Assembly (NCBI GenBank): GCA_900320615.1
Contig: ONSX01000006.1
Coordinates: 1 to 39,809, forward strand
DNA: 39,809 nt
From: an uncultured Eubacteriales bacterium
Lineage (GTDB): Bacteria; Bacillota; Clostridia; Lachnospirales; Lachnospiraceae
Reading direction: 5' to 3'
Below, piece after piece: positions 33,839-39,809 of this stretch (position 1 is its first letter; each line of letters starts with the position of its first letter). The notes beneath the pieces are model-generated. The model was not told the DNA's origin, did no database searches, and saw nothing but the letters and a program-made list of their open reading frames with translations. Position numbers and translations under genes: made by a program.

Positions 33839-35668
33839 TTATACCATATCGTCATACTCTTCTTCTACCTTCATGGATTCCGGTATCGGCAGCAAAAAAG
33901 AAAATGACGTTCCCTTTCCAGACGATGTTTTCATAGATACCTTAAATTCATCTCCGTAGAACATACGAAGCCTTGTCACTACATTCCGAATTCCTATGCC
34001 CGTAACTTTCGTATTGAGCTCTTCATTTTCTTGAAGAACCTTTGCGATCTCAGATGCTGTCTGTTCATCCATTCCGCATCCATTATCTGAAACGGTCACT
34101 TTCAGATAGTCACTCTCAGCTTCTGCCTTCAGTCTGATCAAGCCGCCTTTTTCACGGCCTTCAAAACCGTGCAGCAAAGAATTTTCAATAAATGGTTGCA
34201 GAAACAGCTTACAACATGGCCATTCGTCGAAAATATGCGGACAGTCAATTTCATAATCAAAGACGTCCATCATGCGAAATCTCTGAAGATAGAGATATTG
34301 CTCCACCCAGGAGACTTCCTGAATAAAAGAGACATTTTCATACTGCCTTGAAAAGGTATACCGCAGAATATTAGAGAGCTTGCGCAGCATCAGCGAGATT
34401 TCTTCATTTCCCGCCTTCATCGCATCATAATTGATTGCATTTAAAGTATTGCAGAGAAAATGCGCATTAATCTGAGATTCCAATGCTTCTCGCTTCGCAT
34501 CATCCGCCTGCTTCATGGATTCAATCCGTTTCTGATACTCTTCCTGTGTCGCTTTCCGCTGCGCCTCCAGAGAATCTACAAGCTTGTTGTACTGAATAGC
34601 CAGCTGCCATATTTCGTGTTCTCCACGTATCTCAATCTTTTGCTCTTTCTCCCCATGACGAAGTGATCGAATGCCCTTTGTTACTCTGGAAAGATCCTTC
34701 ATGTCCCTTCGCATAAAAAGTGCAATACAGGCAGAAAGAAGCAGAAGCATAATCATATACAGCAGAATGCCGTTTCTGTATGTATCTGTTATTTCATTTC
34801 TGACCGAATCTTCATTAACGACAATGTTGAAGATAATCCCATACTTTGATTTATCCCTGGAGAATATGGTCAAAGTATTGTCTTTTGCAAATGTGGTAAT
34901 TGATTTGCCTACACTGTCATAGTCGTAGGAATACAAAATCTTGCCAGAAGTATCCGACACAACACCAAACGTATAATCATTATAAAACCCTTTCTGATTA
35001 AAGAAGTTTTTAAGGAATTGCATTTGAAAAGACAAAACGAGCACAGCGACAGGCTGAACGGCCGACTTATCTGTTCCCATAACTGGTACAGCTATATGGA
35101 CCAGCCTGTGATAGTTATCTGTATTCATCTTCTCATAGCCAGGTTCATAAGATAATGCGTATCGCGGAATTGATTGTTGCACTGTCTTTCGGACAACTTT
35201 ATGGTATAAATGTGTCAAAATGGAAGCCGTGTCACTTGTCCATACGCCAAAGCCAGCTTTATCGTACTGAGTCATCAGGCCGTCATCTGTAACAAGTGCA
35301 ACGATCTGAATATTATCTGAGTATCTTCCGATCTGCTGCAGATATCCGTTAAGTGCATTGTGATAATAATCCCATTCATTTTCCGCTGCGGCCTTTTGGG
35401 CATATTCATTTAAAGTTGCATCCAGACTAACAGTCGAGCTGAGCTGAATATAGTCCTCCAGATTATTTGTCAGAATGTCCTTTTCTTCCTGAACGATGAC
35501 ATCGTTTTTCTCTTGCATCTGAGACATCAGAAAGGAATAATACTGGTTCTGTATAAAACCGCCAAAAATGAACGCTATGATTAAAACGCTCACAGTCAGC
35601 ATAGTGCAAAGAGGCACCCAAAAATGTCTTTTCCATAGGTTTCGAATCCAAATCCACGCCTTCCTCAT
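33839..35668 (-). CDS. Sensor histidine kinase, YesM type
   Basis: About 609 residues if started at the ATG 35666-35668 (MRKAWIWIRNLWKRHFWVPL), 7 nt after GGGAG; an ATG at 35725 lies only 1 nt from GGAGG. The first membrane helix is at residues about 20-41 and the second (NGILLYMIMLLLLSACIALF) at about 275-294; the roughly 230 residues between them form an extracellular Cache-like sensor. HAMP follows, then the His_kinase domain with the phospho-His near residue 403 in INAHFLCNTLNAI, and the ATPase domain (PFIENSLLHGF, DNGCGMD, GIGIRNVVTRL). The usual INPHFLYNTL box is altered to INAHFLCNTL, but the histidine remains. It pairs with the response regulator at 32992-33735. Confidence 0.93.
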   Translation of the reverse strand: MRKAWIWIRNLWKRHFWVPLCTMLTVSVLIIAFIFGGFIQNQYYSFLMSQMQEKNDVIVQEEKDILTNNLEDYIQLSSTVSLDATLNEYAQKAAAENEWDYYHNALNGYLQQIGRYSDNIQIVALVTDDGLMTQYDKAGFGVWTSDTASILTHLYHKVVRKTVQQSIPRYALSYEPGYEKMNTDNYHRLVHIAVPVMGTDKSAVQPVAVLVLSFQMQFLKNFFNQKGFYNDYTFGVVSDTSGKILYSYDYDSVGKSITTFAKDNTLTIFSRDKSKYGIIFNIVVNEDSVRNEITDTYRNGILLYMIMLLLLSACIALFMRRDMKDLSRVTKGIRSLRHGEKEQKIEIRGEHEIWQLAIQYNKLVDSLEAQRKATQEEYQKRIESMKQADDAKREALESQINAHFLCNTLNAINYDAMKAGNEEISLMLRKLSNILRYTFSRQYENVSFIQEVSWVEQYLYLQRFRMMDVFDYEIDCPHIFDEWPCCKLFLQPFIENSLLHGFEGREKGGLIRLKAEAESDYLKVTVSDNGCGMDEQTASEIAKVLQENEELNTKVTGIGIRNVVTRLRMFYGDEFKVSMKTSSGKGTSFSFLLPIPESMKVEEEYDDMV

Positions 35669-35799
35669 AGGCAATCTCCCGGCAACCAACTTTTCACTCA
35701 CGGCTGGCTTCAATTTCGACAACATTCCTCCGTTTTACGATTTACTCCTTATTACACCTAATGGCATGACCTGCACACATGGATTGCATTCTCTATTCA

Positions 35800-37191
35800 T
35801 CAGAAATGTCTCACAACCTCAAAGCGCTGGAGTGAGCATGGCTCGTCGTCACGGATACCGCCCTTGCGCCTTGCGATGGCGATCTGCTCGCTCACCGTAT
35901 CCACGCCGTCCAGATTCGGAAGAAGAAGTCCCCGTTTCCGGCCATAGGTCACAATAACTCCGTATTTCTTCACATCCAGGTCCGCAGCTGAATCAATATC
36001 CTCCGGCTCGTCCAGGATATCCACACTGTACTCGAGCCGATCCAGCTCATCCCTGCCCACCGCGTCAAATCGCGGGTCTGACGCGCAGGCAGCAACGGCA
36101 TTGTGAATGATCTCCTCCGCGATACAGCCGTATGCCGGGCGAATCGTTCCTATGCAGCCGCGAAGATTGCCATCCTCATGAAGAGAACAGAAAACTCCCG
36201 CCTTCCGGGTCAGCATCTCATCCGGCACGTCTCCCTTCTTCGGTGGGTTCGGTGTCTTCCCGGTGCGAATATACATCTCGACGGTCTGTCTCGCCAGACG
36301 GACATACGGGTCTTCCTTTTCTCTCTCCTGTTTGATACGGGCCGCTGCTTTCGTCTCATACTGTTCCAGGAAGTTTCTTTCCGGGTCATCACCGGTCACG
36401 CGGAATGTGCAGACGCCGTATCCCACACCCGTCACGTCCTGATGACTGAGCCAGTGCGCCTCGACAGACTTGCGGTCAAGGGCCCCTGCCATAATGACGA
36501 AAGACCGGTGTCCGCACTCCGCGGCTTTCTTAAGAAGAACCGGATCAAAGGAAAGAAGCTCTCCGAAATCCGCATTTGCACAGACTTTCTCAAGAAGCGC
36601 GTCATATTCCGGTCCATGAGGATCAAACCCATAGGGCCCGTCCTCTTTTAATTTGTGGGACAAGTCTCCGCTCGCTACATACACAACTCTGCGGTTCAGC
36701 TGCTCCGCCGCCTGCTGTACCAGCATACCGAAACGATACTGCTCGGCGAGAGAAATGCCTGATATACCGAGCCGCACCAGCCGAAAATTCCTGTATTTCT
36801 GCATAATGAAATACAAAGGAACAATCGTGCCATGATCCAGAGAAGGATCTCTCTCGCCCAGATATCCCGCGGGAATATGGCTCTTCTCCGCCAGTCTGCA
36901 CAGCAGTTTCGAAAGCTCTTCATCATAATCCCGATCGATTCTCACCTGCGGAGCGCGAAAGCGGGCCATACTTCCGGACGCATGTCTTCCCGGAGAAATA
37001 TGAAGATAATCCGCGTACATGATACTGTGCGGCGAGGACAATACGATCGTCTCCGGCTCAAGAGACGCCACAAAATCAGCCGCCTGCTCATAAGCGCGCG
37101 TCGTTTTCTCTATCGTCCGCTCCGATCCGCGCCCCACTTCCGGAAGAATCATCGGCGGATGCGGAACCATAACAGCACCAACAACAGCCAT
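35800..37191 (-). CDS. AmmeMemoRadiSam system B-A fusion (MEMO domain plus AMMECR1 domain)
   Basis: 463 residues from the ATG at 37189-37191 (MAVVGAVMVPHPPMILPEVG), 9 nt after AAAGGAG. The N-terminal about 270 residues are a MEMO/LigB-type dioxygenase-like domain: MVPHPPMILPEVGRG, LSSPHSIMYADY, DPSLDHGTIVPLYF and YVASGDLSHKL carry the metal-site histidines. After a linker, the AMMECR1 domain (about residues 290-463) shows the family box NLRGCIGTIRPAYGCIAEEI and SDPRFDAVGRDELDRLEYSV. Such proteins belong to a conserved set with a radical SAM protein (AmrS-like); the molecular function is unsettled. No radical SAM gene is present in this window. The gene stands alone between the GH36 gene and the sensor kinase gene. 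Confidence 0.93.
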   Translation of the reverse strand: MAVVGAVMVPHPPMILPEVGRGSERTIEKTTRAYEQAADFVASLEPETIVLSSPHSIMYADYLHISPGRHASGSMARFRAPQVRIDRDYDEELSKLLCRLAEKSHIPAGYLGERDPSLDHGTIVPLYFIMQKYRNFRLVRLGISGISLAEQYRFGMLVQQAAEQLNRRVVYVASGDLSHKLKEDGPYGFDPHGPEYDALLEKVCANADFGELLSFDPVLLKKAAECGHRSFVIMAGALDRKSVEAHWLSHQDVTGVGYGVCTFRVTGDDPERNFLEQYETKAAARIKQEREKEDPYVRLARQTVEMYIRTGKTPNPPKKGDVPDEMLTRKAGVFCSLHEDGNLRGCIGTIRPAYGCIAEEIIHNAVAACASDPRFDAVGRDELDRLEYSVDILDEPEDIDSAADLDVKKYGVIVTYGRKRGLLLPNLDGVDTVSEQIAIARRKGGIRDDEPCSLQRFEVVRHF

Positions 37192-37331
37192 AAAGCTTAT
37201 CTCCTTTCCCTGCTCTCTTCTATCACAATCCTGCCGGCACAGCACGTTCCTGTCCGGCTCTTTTATGATTATACACCTTTTCAATCTCTATGCAGCCGCA
37301 GGCAGAAACTTGGCCTTCTTCGTGTGAATAT

Positions 37332-37374
37332 AAAAAAAGGCCGCCGCACTAATTACTTAGTGCGACAACCCCTT
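37332..37374 (-). terminator. Intrinsic terminator after the GH36-type gene
   Basis: On the minus strand GTCGCACTAA, a GTAA loop and TTAGTGCGGC form a near-perfect stem followed by GGCC and seven T. It lies 65 bp after the GH36 stop and separates that gene from the MEMO-AMMECR1 gene. Confidence 0.85.
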
Positions 37375-37438
37375 CCTCCAGTTGCAATCATTGAAGAGAC
37401 AGCCTCTTTGTCTTATCAGGAAACAACTCTTGCTTCTT

Positions 37439-39367
37439 TCATTCATTTATCCGCAGCCGCAGGATATCTCCTGCGTGTACATCCGGGATCTGATAAAGCA
37501 TTCCCGAACGATGCTTCTCCGGTCCCTGTACCTTCGCAGCTACGGGCTCAGCGTCAAATGTTACAGACGCGTTTTCCGTATTAACCACAGCTGATGAAAT
37601 GCAATCACACACCGGTGCTTCTGAAGCATACAGCAGAAGATCTCCTGGCTCCAGGACACGAGCCAGAACTTCTGCCCCATCAGCATGCAGAATCTCCACA
37701 CATGCGTCCATGATATATTTTCCGCGAATGCCGACAACGCCGATTTTTGCCTCCGGCATTATTTCGAACATTACAGATTCTCCGGCGTCAAGGTTTCCGT
37801 GCCAGGAGTCCGTGTCCGACAGCGGCGTTAAAGACTCTTCTTTTTCATTGAACAGTATCCAGTTTTTCCCGGCCAGTTCCGGTATATCCCTGGTGGATAT
37901 AAGAAAATCTGCATTTTTCTCGTCTTCACTTATATTAAAAGCAGCAATATACCAATTCTTTTCATGGCGGTTAAAAACCTTGAGCACATGGTTTTTCTTA
38001 ATCGGATCCTCAAAGAGACAGTCCGCGGTCGGAAGACCTCCATCGTCGCAGCGAAGCACTCTTCCGTCCTTCCGCACCAGCCTGCTGATCGCGTCTGCAT
38101 CCGACCTGTTGATTTCGTCACTTGTGTAAACCGGTCCTCCACTTATCGCACGCAGTATTCCGTGCGCTGTGCTTTCTTCCTGCTCTGAAAAATACATGTC
38201 CCAGTCACCGGCCTGGAAATTTCCAGCCCAAATTCCGGAATATGCATTCTGAATTGCATGTTCCCGGAAACTGTGCGGCTCATCCGGAAGATAGTCGTCA
38301 CTTGAACGATTGATCATGCTGCCCTTTCTCTTCCATACCTCCTCAGGTGCCATCCCCATGCAATGAATGACGGCATCACCAAAGTGGAGCGCGACAGAAG
38401 CGTTCAGCCCTTCCTGGATTTCTCCCGAAGCCTTCCCATAGCTCACCATACCTTTATAAAACTGTGAAGTGGAACTCTGGCCATCTACTTTCACAAAATC
38501 AATTCCACACTTTGATCTGAGATAATCGTGCCAACGGTCATAAAAGCGAAAGGCGGCGGCGCGATCCGGCGCAACTACCTTTCTGCCATCCGAGAGCTGC
38601 CAGAGAGAGTCACTCATGAGGTGGTCCGCCTTGGAATCCTTCTTCACACCATTCCAGTATCCCATGATCGAGTGCCATACTCCGACATAGGGTATTCCAT
38701 ATTCAGATTTTATCTTTCTGACTGCATGCCCGAGTCCCTTCGGAAATTTTGAAGGACAGGCGTCCAGCCCCTGGAGCTTCTCACTGTCAAAATCATTGTC
38801 CGCCCATCCGTCATCAATCAGAACCCACTTGACCGGGATCTGTTTTTCCCTGAATTCTTTCAGTTTTTCTACGATCTTTTCCTCGCTGACGTCTCTGTAA
38901 AAGGCATTCCAGGTACACCATCCCAGATAATCAAATATTTCCGGGTATTTCTTTTTTTCTCGCAGATAATCCGGATGTCCGAGACGATCCACGGCCGCCA
39001 CAGAAGCCATTCTTACGCATTCGTACGGATTCTTTCCCCTGACGAATACGGCCGCTGTTGTGTCCGCAGCATACAGCCCGCCCTCATTCGAGGAGATTCT
39101 CACACAGATTCCCTCTTCTGCCCCTTCCAGATCTGCGCGGTATATATCCGCAGTGACTGCCAGGACAGCTATATATTCACCCGGATATTTCAGAAGAACC
39201 AGCTGTGAACGCTTTGGGATTTCTGAAAACCTCTTCGGAAAGCACGGCCTGGTCCACCATTCCTTATGCTGATACACAGATAAAATCGCATCCGCAGGAT
39301 CAAGTTCGATTGTCCTGGAAAGACCCTCGGCCGGATCAAAGTAAACGTCAAACCGTCCGCCTAGCAC
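37439..39367 (-). CDS. GH36-type alpha-galactosidase/raffinose synthase-Sip1 family enzyme, 5' end replaced by IS66 sequence
   Basis: The frame reads for 642 codons from a GTG at 39365-39367. The catalytic part is intact: FDYLGWCTWNAFY (residues 145-157), VLIDDGWADND, nucleophile Asp295 in GIDFVKVDGQSS, and the acid/base in NRSSDDYLPDEP (Asp357/358). This matches the raffinose synthase/Sip1 branch of GH36, whose bacterial members cleave alpha-galactosides. The first nine codons (MLGGRFDVY) come from the putative IS66 left end at 39341, and relatives have a longer beta-sandwich before the WTRPCF segment, so the native start is lost. The GTG overlaps its AAAGGAG, a poor translation signal. Expression is doubtful; catalytic residues are not affected. 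Confidence 0.85.
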   Translation of the reverse strand: MLGGRFDVYFDPAEGLSRTIELDPADAILSVYQHKEWWTRPCFPKRFSEIPKRSQLVLLKYPGEYIAVLAVTADIYRADLEGAEEGICVRISSNEGGLYAADTTAAVFVRGKNPYECVRMASVAAVDRLGHPDYLREKKKYPEIFDYLGWCTWNAFYRDVSEEKIVEKLKEFREKQIPVKWVLIDDGWADNDFDSEKLQGLDACPSKFPKGLGHAVRKIKSEYGIPYVGVWHSIMGYWNGVKKDSKADHLMSDSLWQLSDGRKVVAPDRAAAFRFYDRWHDYLRSKCGIDFVKVDGQSSTSQFYKGMVSYGKASGEIQEGLNASVALHFGDAVIHCMGMAPEEVWKRKGSMINRSSDDYLPDEPHSFREHAIQNAYSGIWAGNFQAGDWDMYFSEQEESTAHGILRAISGGPVYTSDEINRSDADAISRLVRKDGRVLRCDDGGLPTADCLFEDPIKKNHVLKVFNRHEKNWYIAAFNISEDEKNADFLISTRDIPELAGKNWILFNEKEESLTPLSDTDSWHGNLDAGESVMFEIMPEAKIGVVGIRGKYIMDACVEILHADGAEVLARVLEPGDLLLYASEAPVCDCISSAVVNTENASVTFDAEPVAAKVQGPEKHRSGMLYQIPDVHAGDILRLRINE

Positions 39368-39380
39368 TCCTTTAGGTTTT

Positions 39381-39767
39381 TTGCGATACTTGAGAAAACT
39401 AATAGTTAATTCGAGTATCGAGGAGGACTCTCATGGATTTGTCTCTGCCAAGCAGTGGATGAAAGACCATAACATCAGCGAAAAATCGTATTACTACTGG
39501 CACAGAAAACTTCGGAAGGAAGTCTTTGAGCTGGCTAAGGCCGGCTGTTCGGCTCCGGCCGCAGCCGATATCCCATCATCGGAAGTTTCTTTTGCCGAGC
39601 TTCCGGGACTTGATGTTTCATCGGGAATTCCACCATCTGCTCATGCAGCCGGCGTCTCTGACAAACCGGATGCGGTGATTACGGCCGGCGGTTTCCGAGT
39701 CGGACTTTACAATTCCGCATCAGAAGATCTGATCCGGAAGATCCTGGCAGGTGTGGCCTATGCTTGA
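39381..39767 (+). CDS. tnpA: IS66 family accessory protein TnpA
   Basis: 128 codons read from a TTG at 39381; no ATG with a ribosome binding site precedes the conserved part. The helix-turn-helix core is GFVSAKQWMKDHNISEKSYY with the following YWHRKLRKE, the signature of IS66 TnpA. The C-terminus has the usual beta-strand FRVGLYNSASEDLIRKILAG. The middle is Ala/Pro/Ser-rich and variable. The stop codon overlaps the tnpB start by 8 bp, as is typical of IS66 elements. Its exact role in transposition is not known to me. Confidence 0.85.
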   Translation: MRYLRKLIVNSSIEEDSHGFVSAKQWMKDHNISEKSYYYWHRKLRKEVFELAKAGCSAPAAADIPSSEVSFAELPGLDVSSGIPPSAHAAGVSDKPDAVITAGGFRVGLYNSASEDLIRKILAGVAYA

Positions 39768-39809
39768 GAGCTACTTCCGAATCAGAAAAGTGATTCTCTG
39801 CTGCGGGAC
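39760..39809 (+). CDS. tnpB: IS66 family accessory protein TnpB, start only
   Basis: The frame starts at ATG 39760-39762 and runs off the window after 16 codons (MLESYFRIRKVILCCG). This matches the conserved TnpB start, in which a short variable stretch leads to the LCCG that precedes the DLRKG motif. It overlaps the tnpA end by 8 bp. Confidence 0.8.
   Translation, partial: MLESYFRIRKVILCCG

Larger units (their letters stand above)
39341..39809 (+). mobile_element. IS66-family insertion sequence, left part
   Basis: The left end is put at 39341, where GTAAACGTCAAACCGTCCGC begins; IS66 ends characteristically start with GTAA. Inside lie tnpA (39381-39767) and the start of tnpB (39760 onward); the large transposase tnpC is outside the window. 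The element is inserted in the 5' part of the GH36-type gene. IS66 makes 8-bp target duplications, so the flank GGATCAAA (39333-39340) should recur after the right end. Confidence 0.75.

Noticed and set aside
39433..39461. ATG at 39433 after GAGGAGG as a gene start inside the IS66 end
   Set aside because: That frame stops after nine codons; the conserved tnpA helix-turn-helix is in another frame.

Overview
The window reads as a chromosomal segment of an anaerobic gut-type Firmicute, most likely a Lachnospiraceae or related Clostridia. The reasons are the strong AGGAGG-type ribosome binding sites, the moderately high GC content, the Gram-positive style carbohydrate loci (lipoprotein binding protein, two permeases, intracellular glycosidases, LacI or YesMN control) and the kinds of families present. 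No rRNA, tRNA or CRISPR array was seen. Nearly all genes lie on the minus strand; the exceptions are the chrA pair and the IS66 fragment.

Layout from left to right. 1-1482: an ABC exporter (cut by the window edge) behind a MarR regulator, with three copies of a TGTAGC-N2-GCTACA-type palindrome. 1557-3915: an oligoendopeptidase F gene that has lost its HExxH region and reading frame, and an sce7726-family PD-(D/E)XK protein; the two are separated by a duplicated 38-bp block. 4066-13421: an L-arabinose oligosaccharide locus, made of LacI regulator, binding lipoprotein, two permeases, GH43, GH51 and GH127, with LacI-type operators around both promoters. 13587-14728: a pair of half-size chromate transporters on the plus strand. 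14811-16338: an unrecognised protein and a MerR regulator. 16472-23349: a seven-gene amine or amino-acid oxidation operon (ornithine-cyclodeaminase-like protein, PII protein, APC permease and four subunits of an HcnABC-like flavin/iron-sulfur dehydrogenase), with a promoter followed by a terminator hairpin in the leader and a strong terminator at the end. 23401-24197: a DUF1304 membrane protein and a CrcB fluoride channel. 24440-35668: a second sugar locus, made of a YesM/YesN two-component system, binding lipoprotein, two permeases, a GH31 enzyme, a YesL-type protein and a YicI-like alpha-xylosidase. 35800-37191: a MEMO-AMMECR1 fusion. 37332-39367: a GH36-type (raffinose synthase/Sip1) enzyme whose 5' end is interrupted by an IS66-family element that runs off the right edge.

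Working together, the LacI locus would import arabino-oligosaccharides and release L-arabinose inside the cell with three complementary arabinofuranosidases (alpha by GH43 and GH51, beta by GH127). The YesMN locus would sense a glycan outside the cell, import it, and remove alpha-xylosyl or alpha-glucosyl groups with two GH31 enzymes; the neighbouring GH36 enzyme would add alpha-galactoside cleavage if it is still expressed. The central operon looks like a self-contained unit for uptake and oxidation of a nitrogen compound with its own PII sensor. Signs of ongoing decay or rearrangement are the pepF deletion, the tandem duplication beside it and the IS66 insertion. Exact substrates cannot be fixed from sequence reading alone.
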